Part shown: piece by piece, positions 8,663 through 17,072 of the stretch | How positions within the stretch are numbered: the stretch's first letter is position 1 | Layout of the letters: each line of letters starts with the position of its first letter | From: Treponemataceae bacterium | GTDB lineage: Bacteria > Spirochaetota > Spirochaetia > Treponematales > Treponemataceae | Direction: 5' to 3' | Length of the DNA: 41,538 nucleotides | Assembly (NCBI GenBank): GCA_024402435.1 | Contig: JAKSTU010000022.1 | Coordinates: 1 to 41,538, forward strand | The notes under the pieces: generated by a model | Databases searched by the model: none | Told to the model about the DNA's origin: nothing | Seen by the model: only the letters and a program-made list of their open reading frames with translations | Made by a program: the position numbers and the translations under genes

Positions 8663-10237
8663 TCAGTCTTTTACACCGCCGATAACAGTGATGCGTCCGT
8701 CTGTAACAGGAGACAGAGGAGCACCCAGTGACTGTGCATATTCAACAACAGCATCGCTCATGAGCATTGATGTGTTGTAAGTATCGATACTTCTTGTAAG
8801 AACTGTGTATCCGTCACCGCCGTTTGACAGGTAGTCGTTTGTAACCATGCGGTATGTTGCGGAAGGATCAATGGGTTCACCGTTGATCAGTACGTCAGAA
8901 ATGCGTCCGTTGTTACCGTTGTCATCAAATTCCAGTGTGTAGGAAACTTCTTTTGACATCTGGAGGAATCCGCCTGCACCCTGATTGAGAGTCGGAATGA
9001 AGTTTGCGAAGTCAATCATGTCTTCACCTGTAAGTGTGATTACGTATACGTAGTTTTCGAAGGGAAGAACTGTCATGATGTTTTCGCGTGTTACGTCACC
9101 TGCAGGAAGACTTGCACGGATGTTACCGCCGTTTGTGAAGCCGAAGTCAACAGAAACACCGTGATTGCGGACATAACCGACCAGAGCGTCTGCTACCAGG
9201 TCTCCGATAGGAGTTTCCCATTTGCGGCTCCATTTGTTTCCGGCGTCAAAAGCTGCTGTTGTTTTGAGAACAACTTCCTTGAGGCTTGCATTTGATTCCT
9301 GAATATAGGGATCAAGCATTGCAAGAACTTCTGCATCGGCAGGGAATGCTTCTGATGTGATTTCTACAGGAGCCCATTCAAATCCGATCAGTTTTCCGTT
9401 CTTGATTGAAAGGGTACCGGTTCCTACATATTTTCCCCATTCGTTTGAAGAAACGATGTAAGTTCCGTTTGCACATACAGGTTCTGTCATGAAAGAATGT
9501 GAGTGACCGTCAACAATCAGGTCGATTCCGTCAACAGCTTCTGCAACTTTGATTGATGTGTTCTGGTCAGCTGTTTCAAGAACGTCTCCAAGGTGACCCA
9601 AAAGGATAACGATGTCACAGTTCTTTTCGTTGCGGAGCAGGTCAACCATGTCTGCAGCAGCTTCAATTTCATCAATGAATGTAAGGCTTGCATCGGGGCT
9701 TGCAATTGTAAGTGTGCGGAGTGTTGTAAGTCCGAAAATACCAACGCGGAAACCTACGTAATCTTTGATGATGTAGGGACGTCCGAGATAATCTCCGTCT
9801 TCGTCAACGATGTTTGCACATACGAAAGGATAATCTGCAATTTCCATCTGATTGAGAAGAACGTCAAGGTCACTGTCAAACTCGTGGTTTCCGAATGCAG
9901 CAGCTTCATAACCCATCAGGTTGTAAGCCATGATGTCCGGTTCTGCATGGAACATGTTTGAAAGTGCGGAACCGGTGTTGATGTCTCCAGCATCGAGAAG
10001 AAGAATGTTTCCGCCTTCTTCACGGACGCTCTTGATGTAAGTTGCGCGTTCTGCAAGACCATACTTTCCGTCCTTGGAAAGAGTTGCTCCGTGATGGTCG
10101 TTTGTGTGCATGATTTTGAGCGTGTACACTGTGTCGGGGTCACGGATAACTTTACTGCCAGATGCTGCGAATGCAACACTGCTGAAAATGAATGCGATTG
10201 CAACGATCAATGCTGCAATTTTGCCGGCTTTTTTCAT
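8663..10237 (-). CDS. Exported 5'-nucleotidase / metallophosphoesterase (UshA-like)
   Basis: The protein of 524 residues has a classical signal peptide (MKKAGKIAALIVAIAF through VAFA), so it is periplasmic or exported. The N-terminal half is a calcineurin-like metallophosphoesterase: HTNDHHG, LDAGDINTG, GNHEFD, LLGHLGD and DGHSHSF supply the dinuclear metal ligands. The C-terminal half is the substrate-binding 5_nucleotid_C domain (FTNGGNIRASLPAGD and NDYLSNGGDGYT). The family hydrolyses nucleoside monophosphates, and often UDP-sugars or cyclic 2',3'-nucleotides, for nucleoside salvage. Start: a TTG at 10240 and an ATG at 10237 are adjacent; the ATG has better spacing (5 bases) from the strong AGGAGG at 10243-10248. 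Confidence 0.9.
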   Translation of the reverse strand: MKKAGKIAALIVAIAFIFSSVAFAASGSKVIRDPDTVYTLKIMHTNDHHGATLSKDGKYGLAERATYIKSVREEGGNILLLDAGDINTGSALSNMFHAEPDIMAYNLMGYEAAAFGNHEFDSDLDVLLNQMEIADYPFVCANIVDEDGDYLGRPYIIKDYVGFRVGIFGLTTLRTLTIASPDASLTFIDEIEAAADMVDLLRNEKNCDIVILLGHLGDVLETADQNTSIKVAEAVDGIDLIVDGHSHSFMTEPVCANGTYIVSSNEWGKYVGTGTLSIKNGKLIGFEWAPVEITSEAFPADAEVLAMLDPYIQESNASLKEVVLKTTAAFDAGNKWSRKWETPIGDLVADALVGYVRNHGVSVDFGFTNGGNIRASLPAGDVTRENIMTVLPFENYVYVITLTGEDMIDFANFIPTLNQGAGGFLQMSKEVSYTLEFDDNGNNGRISDVLINGEPIDPSATYRMVTNDYLSNGGDGYTVLTRSIDTYNTSMLMSDAVVEYAQSLGAPLSPVTDGRITVIGGVKD

Positions 10238-10297
10238 CAAATCCTCCTGATTTGTCTTCAGGCATTGAATGCCCGGATAAAAAAAATTTCTGATTTA

Positions 10298-10336
10298 TTA
10301 GTACCTAATTATGGGAATTCTGTCAAATCTATGACA
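10298..10336 (-). promoter_or_regulatory. Promoter of the 5'-nucleotidase with inverted repeat at -35
   Basis: On the minus strand there is a consensus TTGACA (10321-10326) with TACTAA 17 bases on (10298-10303), or TAATAA at a longer spacing. TGTCA-6-TGACA (10321-10336) is an inverted repeat covering the -35, a possible operator. A 13-base palindrome GGCATTGAATGCC (10261-10273) lies in the leader, 12 bases from the ribosome binding site. The rest of the 292-base divergent gap holds the promoter at 10461 and nothing else I recognise. Confidence 0.5.
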
Positions 10337-10445
10337 AAAGACAATCAAATGTCGCACGCCCGGAATTCTGTTCCCGGAGTTGAGTTTTTGCCCTTGATAT
10401 TATTGTACATTTTCCAGTAAAATTTACCGAAAAACTAACGATTTT

Positions 10446-10466
10446 GCACAAGTATTGTGCTATAAT
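10446..10466 (+). promoter_or_regulatory. Extended -10 promoter with palindromic operator candidate
   Basis: A perfect inverted repeat GCACAAGTATTGTGC (10446-10460) abuts a consensus TATAAT (10461-10466); its final TGC makes an extended -10 (TGnTATAAT). No good -35 lies 16-18 bases upstream. The leader of about 60 bases ends in GAGG, 5 bases before the ATG at 10533. Confidence 0.55.
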
Positions 10467-10532
10467 AAATCAGTATAAAAAAAGTTTGGAATCCCTTTTT
10501 TCCTGCTTTTATCAATACACATTGAGGTTCTT

Positions 10533-11657
10533 ATGAAAAGATTCGCTCATGCGCGTGTTGTTTGTTGTCTGCTGATTCTTCTTTGCTCCGGCGTACTGTT
10601 TGCCCAGAGTCTGGAAGGAATGCTTACGCAGATTGATCATGCTTTTATGCAGAAATCTCCGCAGACAGTCCGTGCAATTCTGGAAAAAACCTATGGCTCA
10701 GAAGACTATGCTTCGCTTGAAAAATATGTCCTGAGCAAATCAAAGGGGCTTTTCATTACAAATCAGCTTGAACTGATTCAGGAAATGACACTGGCTGTAA
10801 TTGACGTAAACCTGGGCTCTGATGAAGCGCTGAGTTTGTATTACGTTGTCGAAAATACTTTGGAGAAACGGCGTGCTCTGCATGCGGAAGAGGAAAAACT
10901 TGCTGCTGCCCAGAAGGAAAAGGAAACTGCATATATCGAAAGCATTCCGGAACCGGTAAAAGCCAAGGCAGAAGCTGAGTATGAACCTACGGTCGCTACT
11001 GAATCAGGCGAAAAGGTATTCATCAAACCTGCTGTCCGCAACAGCGACACAGTTTGGAATGCGGCACTCAACGTTGCTGATGTGGGACTCGTTTTTGCAC
11101 CTGGTACTTCTCCCGCAATCAAGCTTTGTTATGGTTTGGGCGTTTCTTCTGACGTGATTTATTACGGACAGGGATTCTCTCTCGGTGCAACGTTCAATGC
11201 GGCTGTCCAGCCCCTTTCAGTGTCTGCCGGCGGCCGTTCCGCTTCTGATGTGATTTGGGATTTCTCTTTTGTTCCGATCATTTCAATCAGTGGCCTTGAG
11301 ACTCCGAATGTTTATCTGCGTCTTGGTTTTATGGCTCAGCAGTACAACAATATTTTCGATGAAAACGGAAAGAAAGAAATCTTCTGTTCACCGGTTGTAG
11401 GTGTCAATTACAGAAATGTTCTTCTTGGACCTGCAATCTTTGACTTCTTTGCAGAATATTATCCGGGTCATATCGCATACCGGGGGATCCAGTCGGCTTT
11501 CGCATTCGGTGCAAACGTGAATATGCCCATTACCCGCCTTCAGTATTCTTCCCTGATTCTTACAGGATCAGTCAGAGACAATTGTTTCATTCAGGACAAA
11601 AACTTCGCAAATCGTTTCCACGTAACATTAGGAATTGGAGTAAAGAGAGATGAATAA
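10533..11657 (+). CDS. Exported protein with possible C-terminal outer-membrane barrel, unknown function
   Basis: I recognise no named family in this 374-residue protein. It has a clear signal peptide (cleaved after LFA-QS) and a helical region to about residue 110. A charged Glu/Lys/Ala-rich coil follows (110-155). The rest is about 200 residues of alternating polar and aromatic or hydrophobic strands rich in Gly and Tyr (YYGQGFSLGATFNA, FAFGANVNM), ending in FHVTLGIGVKR. That pattern suggests an outer-membrane beta-barrel, which is an inference. GAGG precedes the ATG. The last 8 bases overlap the next gene, so the two products are likely made together and may be physical partners. Confidence 0.7.
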   Translation: MKRFAHARVVCCLLILLCSGVLFAQSLEGMLTQIDHAFMQKSPQTVRAILEKTYGSEDYASLEKYVLSKSKGLFITNQLELIQEMTLAVIDVNLGSDEALSLYYVVENTLEKRRALHAEEEKLAAAQKEKETAYIESIPEPVKAKAEAEYEPTVATESGEKVFIKPAVRNSDTVWNAALNVADVGLVFAPGTSPAIKLCYGLGVSSDVIYYGQGFSLGATFNAAVQPLSVSAGGRSASDVIWDFSFVPIISISGLETPNVYLRLGFMAQQYNNIFDENGKKEIFCSPVVGVNYRNVLLGPAIFDFFAEYYPGHIAYRGIQSAFAFGANVNMPITRLQYSSLILTGSVRDNCFIQDKNFANRFHVTLGIGVKRDE

Positions 11658-14136
11658 ACGTTTTTTCACAGCACTTCTTTTTTTGGTTCTGGCTTCAGGA
11701 ATGATTTTCTGTCAGAGTACCCTTGTTTCCCGTTATGTTGATGGAGCCAACAAAGCTTACGTAAATGGTAACAATGCTGACGCTTTCAAATACATCAATA
11801 TGGCTTTGGGACAGTATGAAGCAGGTAAAATGCCGGACAATGTCATTTCATTGGCTCAGGCGATTTACTCGGATTATCTTAGAGATGTGAAGGTTGCCGG
11901 AGATACAGTGGCTTTTGCAGAGTTCCGTCAGTGGGCCGCTGAGTTCCCTTCCGTAATTGATGCAAAGCTGACTCGTGAAATGAATCAGGTTCAGGCTCAG
12001 TTTGAGGCCGAAGCCGCCCAGATTGAAAAGCTCCGTATTGAAACAGAGGCACTTAAAGTTGCAAGCAATATGGGACAGGGTGCAAGTTCCGAACAGACAG
12101 AAGCTCTGATTGCGGCCAACAACACGCTCATGTCAAAAATTGACGAATTGTCTGCTTCTCAGGAACAGACAGCATTGGCTTATCAGCAGAGTCAGGAACA
12201 GATTGCGGCAATGCAGCTTCAGCAGCAGCAGACCACGCAGGCTTTGAAGGATGCTCAGGCTCAGCAGCAGCAGACAGCACAGATTTTTGCTGACGCACAG
12301 AAACAGTCAGCACAGGCTTTGGAAGCGGCACAAGCACAGCAGCAGCAGACAGCTCTTGCCTTCCAGCAGAGTCAGGAACAGATTGCGGCAATGCAGCTTC
12401 AGCAGCAGCAGACGGCACAGGCCATGAAAGATGCCCAGGATCAGGCTGCCATAGCTCTTCAGTCTGCACAACAGCAGACCGCTCAGGCCGCAAAAGCAAT
12501 TCAGGATGCTCAGAATCAGGCAGCTCAGTCAATGCAGGCCGCACAGGCTCAGGTTGAAGCAATGAAGCAGGTTCAGGAGCAGACAACCATGGCTTTGGCT
12601 GATGCGCAGAAAACTGCGATTCAGGCTACAGAAGCCCTGAAAACTGCAAACAGTCAGACAAGTCAGGCTATAAAAGAAAACCAGGCATTGACAGAGCAAG
12701 CTCTCAAACAGACCAATTCGCTTCTTGAGCAGAATCAGCAGGCTATTGCACAGGGACAGAAAGAAACAAATCAGCTGATTCAGTCAACAAACCAGTCTCT
12801 CCAGGCAACTACTCAGACATTGCTGAACAGTCAGGAGCAGGCAAATCAGACTTTGCAGTCAACGACAAAAACGATTTTGGACGGCCAGCAGCAGACGAAT
12901 CAGGCTCTGCAGTCAACGACAAAAACGATTCTTGACGGGCAGGAGCAGACGAATCAGGCACTTCAGTCAACGACAAAGACAATTCTTGACGGGCAGCAGC
13001 AGACAAATCAGGCTCTGCAGTCAACAACAAAAACGATTTTGGACGGGCAGGAGCAGACGAATCTGACATTGCAGTCAACGACAAAGACAATTCTTGACGG
13101 ACAGGAACAGACGAACCTGACATTGCAGACAACAACTCAGACACTGATTCAGAATCAGGAAGAAACAAGTGCTGCAATCAATGAAAGTCTGCAGGCTCAG
13201 GCTCTGATTCAGGAACAGCAGAAAGAAGCAATTGAAACTGTTCTTGTAGGAATTGAAAGCAGTTCAGAAGCTTCAAAGGCTTCAACCAAGCAGATTATGA
13301 TCGTGCTGGCTGTTCTTGTAGGTCTGATTTTCATCGGAATCATTGCTGCAATCATCAGTATTTCAATGTCCAGAAAACAGCAGAAGCTTTTTGCAGAAAC
13401 TCTCCGCGTTGTAAGCGAATTGCAGCGTATTCCTCTGGAAGCTTCCAGCAATTACAACAATCTTAGCCTTGAAGATCTTTACAGCGGAATGCGTGCTCTT
13501 GAATCTGCAAACAGTGATTCAAAAGGCGGACGTAAAGCTCTCCAGCAGTTTGACAAAAAAGAAGTCAGCGATGAACTCCGTGCAGAACTCCGTGATCTGG
13601 CAACAGCCTGTGAACGTTGGGGTCAGAAAATTGACAAGATTACCAACCGTAAAAACAATTCAAAGAATGTTGCTGAACTGGTATTCAAAATTGCACAGAA
13701 AATGGATTTGGGTGAGTACACTTCAATGCTGTATTTCTGCGCTGCAATGGTTTACGACATCGGATTCCTCAATCTTGATGAAAATCTTCTGAATAAGAGT
13801 TCCCTTACAGAGGAAGAAAAATACCAGATTCGCAGTCATGTACGCGAAGGAATCAAACTGATTGATTTTGTACCGGAGAAATTCAAATCCGTGTTTGTGG
13901 AAGCAATTCTCATGCATCATGAAAACCTGGACGGATCCGGTTATCCTGACGGATTGCATGACAAACAGATTCCTGCAGTTTCACGTCTTATCCGCGTTGT
14001 TGAATCATTCATTGCACAGATTTCAAAACGCAATTATCACGGTATTTTCGATAAAGAAACTGCTATCAGCGAGCTGCGGAAATACCCTGAACGCTATGAT
14101 CAGACAATTGTAAATGCATTGGACACTTTGATCTGA
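11650..14136 (+). CDS. Single-span protein: Gln-rich periplasmic coil and degenerate HD-GYP domain
   Basis: The 828-residue protein has an N-terminal signal-like segment ending near IFCQS and a helical region to about residue 130. A very long Gln/Ala/Thr-rich coiled coil (about 130-530) includes five exact 18-residue repeats of the type STTKTILDGQ. One membrane helix lies at about 549-575. A cytoplasmic C-terminal domain resembles HD-GYP phosphodiesterases of cyclic di-GMP. HHENLDGSGYP (His756-Pro766) is intact, but the HD pair is Tyr702-Asp703, the Lys after it is Phe, and the later conserved Asp is Glu (VVESF). Metal binding is therefore probably lost, and the domain may bind ligand or partners rather than hydrolyse. 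The overall layout suggests an envelope sensor coupled to the preceding barrel-like protein. Confidence 0.78.
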   Translation: MNKRFFTALLFLVLASGMIFCQSTLVSRYVDGANKAYVNGNNADAFKYINMALGQYEAGKMPDNVISLAQAIYSDYLRDVKVAGDTVAFAEFRQWAAEFPSVIDAKLTREMNQVQAQFEAEAAQIEKLRIETEALKVASNMGQGASSEQTEALIAANNTLMSKIDELSASQEQTALAYQQSQEQIAAMQLQQQQTTQALKDAQAQQQQTAQIFADAQKQSAQALEAAQAQQQQTALAFQQSQEQIAAMQLQQQQTAQAMKDAQDQAAIALQSAQQQTAQAAKAIQDAQNQAAQSMQAAQAQVEAMKQVQEQTTMALADAQKTAIQATEALKTANSQTSQAIKENQALTEQALKQTNSLLEQNQQAIAQGQKETNQLIQSTNQSLQATTQTLLNSQEQANQTLQSTTKTILDGQQQTNQALQSTTKTILDGQEQTNQALQSTTKTILDGQQQTNQALQSTTKTILDGQEQTNLTLQSTTKTILDGQEQTNLTLQTTTQTLIQNQEETSAAINESLQAQALIQEQQKEAIETVLVGIESSSEASKASTKQIMIVLAVLVGLIFIGIIAAIISISMSRKQQKLFAETLRVVSELQRIPLEASSNYNNLSLEDLYSGMRALESANSDSKGGRKALQQFDKKEVSDELRAELRDLATACERWGQKIDKITNRKNNSKNVAELVFKIAQKMDLGEYTSMLYFCAAMVYDIGFLNLDENLLNKSSLTEEEKYQIRSHVREGIKLIDFVPEKFKSVFVEAILMHHENLDGSGYPDGLHDKQIPAVSRLIRVVESFIAQISKRNYHGIFDKETAISELRKYPERYDQTIVNALDTLI
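12184..12413 (+). repeat. 50-bp exact direct repeat, copies 180 bp apart
   Basis: Bases 12184-12233 recur without change at 12364-12413. Both copies encode QQSQEQIAAMQLQQQQT within the Gln-rich coil. The spacing of exactly 60 codons keeps frame and coiled-coil phase. Confidence 0.9.
12856..13125 (+). repeat. Tandem array of five 54-bp units
   Basis: Units begin at 12856, 12910, 12964, 13018 and 13072, each exactly 54 bases, encoding 18-residue repeats (STTKTILDGQ, then QQTNQALQ or a close variant). Degenerate copies flank the array. Near-identity at the DNA level implies recent duplication or ongoing homogenisation. Confidence 0.95.
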
Positions 14137-14156
14137 TCAGAACAAATTTGAAACTG

Positions 14157-14187
14157 AAGGCTGCCTGCAAAAGGGCGGCCTTTTTTT
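14157..14187 (+). terminator. Rho-independent terminator of the HD-GYP-like gene
   Basis: AAGGCTGCC (14157-14165) pairs with GGCGGCCTT (14174-14182) and runs into seven T residues ending at 14187. Confidence 0.85.
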
Positions 14188-14236
14188 ATGCAGTGTAAGC
14201 AGGTAATTCGCATGGCGCAAAAAGGGAGAAAAATGC

Positions 14237-14273
14237 AAAAAAAACGCAGCCCGAAGACTTTTATTCGGACTGC
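14237..14273 (-). terminator. Rho-independent terminator of hisD
   Basis: On the minus strand GCAGTCCGAA pairs with TTCGGGCTGC (one mismatch), followed by a C and an eight-T run (complement of 14237-14244). ATTTTT on the other side may let it work in both directions. Confidence 0.8.
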
Positions 14274-14320
14274 ATTTTTGGAGTGCGAATTGCTGCGATA
14301 AGATAATTGGAAAAAACCGT

Positions 14321-15655
14321 TTAAAGGCGGGCCCGGGCTGCTGCTGCGTGTCCTTCAAGACCTTCTGTACGGCCCAGAACATCGGCAGTCTGTGCTGACT
14401 TTACAACACCATCTTTGATGGACCCGTCCGGATTTTCTTCAGTGCGTAGTGTTGTGACAGTTTTTATGAAGTGCCGGACTGAAAGACCGCCGGTAAAGCG
14501 TGCGCTTCCTGAAGTAGGCAGAACATGATTGAGACCGGCTGCATAGTCTCCCAAAACTTCTGCAGCGTAATGACCCACAAAAAGGGTTCCGTAATTGTGT
14601 ACTTTGGAAAGCAGATAATCTCTGTCAGTTCCCTGGTCAAAAGCCACTTCAAGGTGTTCAGGTGCTTTTCTGTTGGCAATTTCTGCCGCTTCGTCCAAGT
14701 TTTGTGCCACAATTATCAGTCCGTTGTTGCGAACTGAAGCCAAAGCAGTTTCTCTGGTTGCAAGACCGGCAAGCTGCGCATCAACTTGGTCTGCAACTTT
14801 TTGCGCAAGTTCCCTCGATGTAGTGACAAGAACGGCCTGTGCATCAGCATCGTGTTCGGCCTGAGCAAGCAGATCTGCAGCAACCCATGCAGGATTTGCA
14901 CTGTCATCTGCAACAACAAAGGCTTCCGTGGGCCCGGCAACAAAATCGATGCCTACAGTTCCGTAAAGAATGCGTTTTGCTTCCTGAACAAATTTGTTTC
15001 CGGGGCCGACAATTACATCACAACGGGGAACGGATGCAGTTCCGTAAGCCATTGCAGCAACAGACTGGGCTCCTCCGCAGGCAAAAACTTTTGTAATTCC
15101 GCAGATGTGGGCAGCTGCCATAATGTTTTCATCAGCCCAAGGAAGATCCGGGTTTACAGGATGTCTTCGGGGCGGCGTACAAAGCACAACTTCTTTTGCA
15201 CCGGCAGCTTTTGCGGGAGCAGCGCACATGATCAGCGTTGAAAAAAGCGGGAACCTTCCGGCAGGTGCATAAAGTCCGGCACGTTCTACAGCAATTGTCT
15301 TCTGTCCGGTAATCAGTCCGGGCGCCAGTTCTGTTTCAAAGTCAGTAAAACAGTTACGCTGCTGTTTGGCAAAGTCAAAAGTGAGTTTATAAGTGTAACT
15401 GAGTGCTGCAAAAAGCTCCGGGTTTTCTTTCTGAAGTTTTTTTGCAGCACTTGCCAGATCGGCAGGATCGATCAAAAGGGATTTGGGCGCTGCCTGATCA
15501 AATTTTTCGCTCATCTGATGCAAGGCCTGATCACCGTCTTTGCGCACAGAATCAATGATTCCCTGAACAATGTCATGAACATCGTTTGCAATTTTGCGCG
15601 GCAGGTAAAAATCCTGAGAGATTTCCTTTGAACTGATGATTTTCATTTCAGCCAT
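14321..15655 (-). CDS. hisD: Histidinol dehydrogenase
   Basis: The 444-residue enzyme performs the last two steps of histidine synthesis, oxidising L-histidinol to L-histidine with two NAD+ and a bound zinc. Visible family marks are GPGNKFVQEAKR, AQAEHD with the zinc-ligand Gln and His, HLEVAF, DYAAGLNHVLPTSG with the ligand Asp, and a C-terminal Glu-Gly-His (EGHAAA) supplying the last ligand. Length is typical. AAGGA lies 7 bases before the ATG at 15655. It follows the HisA-HisI-HisE gene by 47 bases on the same strand and ends at a strong terminator, so the two form one unit. No other his genes lie in the window. Confidence 0.95.
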   Translation of the reverse strand: MAEMKIISSKEISQDFYLPRKIANDVHDIVQGIIDSVRKDGDQALHQMSEKFDQAAPKSLLIDPADLASAAKKLQKENPELFAALSYTYKLTFDFAKQQRNCFTDFETELAPGLITGQKTIAVERAGLYAPAGRFPLFSTLIMCAAPAKAAGAKEVVLCTPPRRHPVNPDLPWADENIMAAAHICGITKVFACGGAQSVAAMAYGTASVPRCDVIVGPGNKFVQEAKRILYGTVGIDFVAGPTEAFVVADDSANPAWVAADLLAQAEHDADAQAVLVTTSRELAQKVADQVDAQLAGLATRETALASVRNNGLIIVAQNLDEAAEIANRKAPEHLEVAFDQGTDRDYLLSKVHNYGTLFVGHYAAEVLGDYAAGLNHVLPTSGSARFTGGLSVRHFIKTVTTLRTEENPDGSIKDGVVKSAQTADVLGRTEGLEGHAAAARARL

Positions 15656-15702
15656 AATCTTATCCTTTTGAATGATGATACAAGTTCAAGCAGAACCTGC
15701 AG

Positions 15703-17025
15703 TTATTTTTTGTGACGACGGTCAAGTTCTCCCATTACATCGCTCCATGTAACGCCCTCTTTGTACATGAGCACGTTCAAAAAGTAGAGAAGATCTGCAC
15801 ATTCCCAGATTACTTCGTCTTTTCCTTCTGCTTCAGTTACTTCTTCTGCTTCTTCTTCAACTTTTTCGCGAACACGTTTGTCATCAAGAGTTGCAGTGTA
15901 AGAACCCGGTTTGGGATTTGCGAAACGGTCTGCAATTACGTCATAGAGGCGTTCCATTGTACTGGGAGCATCAGGATCTGATGTAAAGCAGGTAAAGCTT
16001 CCTGTATGACAGACGCCGCCATGTGGAACGACAGTTGCAAGAATTGTGTCTCTGTCACAGTCTGCGCGCAGGCGGATTACAGAAAGGTGATGACCGGAAT
16101 GCTCGCCTTTTGTCCAGAGCACATTGCGTGTACGGCTCCAGAAAGTAAGTTTTCCGGTGTCAAAAGTTTTGTTGAAAGCTTCTTTGTTTGCGTATCCCAT
16201 CATGAGCACTTCTCCGCTTGGAGCCTGCGCAATCACGGGAATGAGGCCTACTGAAGTTTCGGCGGCTTTTTCCCAGTTGAGGCATTCAATGAATGCGTCT
16301 TTAAGAGAAACCTTTCCGGTGTAGAGAGCCATGCCCATCTGAACATCGCATCCCATTTTTTCAAGTGCAACAGCTTCTTCAAGTGTAGATACGCCGCCGG
16401 CAACAACAACACGGCACTTTACGGCTTCACGCAGTTTTTTTGCGGCTTCCATGTCTGTGCCCTGCATGCATCCTTCTTTTTCAACACATGTAAAAAGCAG
16501 TTCACTGGCATAAGTTTCAGCAGCTTTTGCGCCTTCAATCAGATCGATTCCGTTTGTCTCGGTCCATCCCTTTACGGCAATCTTTCCGTTGATGGCATCA
16601 ACACTGATGATTATTCTCTGGCGGCCGATGGCTGCAGTAAGTTCATCAAGAAACGCAGTGTTAAGAATTGCTCCCTTGGCTCTTTCTTCGGCATTTGCCC
16701 ATGCTGCAGATCCGATGATGACTTTTTCTGCACCTAAAGAAACAAGTTCTTTGGCTTTTTTTACATCCCGGATTCCGCCACCTACGCGAACATTGCCTTT
16801 GCGAAGAAGACTTTTGAGAATGGGTGTGTTTGCGGTCGAACCACGTTCTTTGCCTTCTGCAATAATGTTTCCGAGAGCTGCATCAAGGTCAATAACTGCA
16901 ACTTCGCCGTATTTGTCGAATTCTGCAATCAGGGACTCGGCGTCATCCCGCTGCAGCATCAAATCTTTTCCGTTTTTAAGCTGGACGACTTTGCCGTCTT
17001 TAAGGTCAATTGAGCTGATAATCAT
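15703..17025 (-). CDS. Trifunctional HisA-HisI-HisE fusion protein
   Basis: One 440-residue frame holds three histidine-synthesis enzymes. Residues about 1-245 are a HisA-type (ProFAR isomerase) TIM barrel: SSIDLKDGKVVQL with the catalytic Asp7, VGGGIRD, and SVDAINGKIAVKGW with the second catalytic Asp. Residues about 255-348 are HisI (phosphoribosyl-AMP cyclohydrolase): RADCDRDT and CHTGSFTCF carry the metal ligands. Residues about 355-437 are HisE (phosphoribosyl-ATP pyrophosphohydrolase): REKVEEEAEEV and ECADLLYFL. HisIE fusions are common, but fusion to HisA is not usual. The ATG at 17025 matches the family start; an in-frame ATG at 17064 would add 13 residues. Neither has a strong ribosome binding site. 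The isomerase could in principle be HisF-like, but the motifs fit HisA better. Confidence 0.86.
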   Translation of the reverse strand: MIISSIDLKDGKVVQLKNGKDLMLQRDDAESLIAEFDKYGEVAVIDLDAALGNIIAEGKERGSTANTPILKSLLRKGNVRVGGGIRDVKKAKELVSLGAEKVIIGSAAWANAEERAKGAILNTAFLDELTAAIGRQRIIISVDAINGKIAVKGWTETNGIDLIEGAKAAETYASELLFTCVEKEGCMQGTDMEAAKKLREAVKCRVVVAGGVSTLEEAVALEKMGCDVQMGMALYTGKVSLKDAFIECLNWEKAAETSVGLIPVIAQAPSGEVLMMGYANKEAFNKTFDTGKLTFWSRTRNVLWTKGEHSGHHLSVIRLRADCDRDTILATVVPHGGVCHTGSFTCFTSDPDAPSTMERLYDVIADRFANPKPGSYTATLDDKRVREKVEEEAEEVTEAEGKDEVIWECADLLYFLNVLMYKEGVTWSDVMGELDRRHKK

Positions 17026-17072
17026 GCCCGAATTGTAACAGATTGCAGACCTTTGTTCAAACATTCACCCGG

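Noticed and set aside
8529..8780. 83-residue plus-strand frame over the structured leader
   Set aside because: It runs antisense into the end of the 5'-nucleotidase and has no ribosome binding site or family match; the inverted repeats explain the conserved look.
12128..12586. 152-residue open frame on the minus strand
   Set aside because: It is the antisense shadow of the Gln/Ala-rich repeats; repeated CAG codons avoid stops on the other strand. No ribosome binding site or family features.
12856..13125. CRISPR-like regular repeats
   Set aside because: Units are contiguous, coding and 54 bases long with no unique spacers, so this is a protein repeat.
12809..13177. 122-residue minus-strand frame over the 54-bp repeats
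   Set aside because: It simply translates the repeat array in antisense; no independent coding signal.
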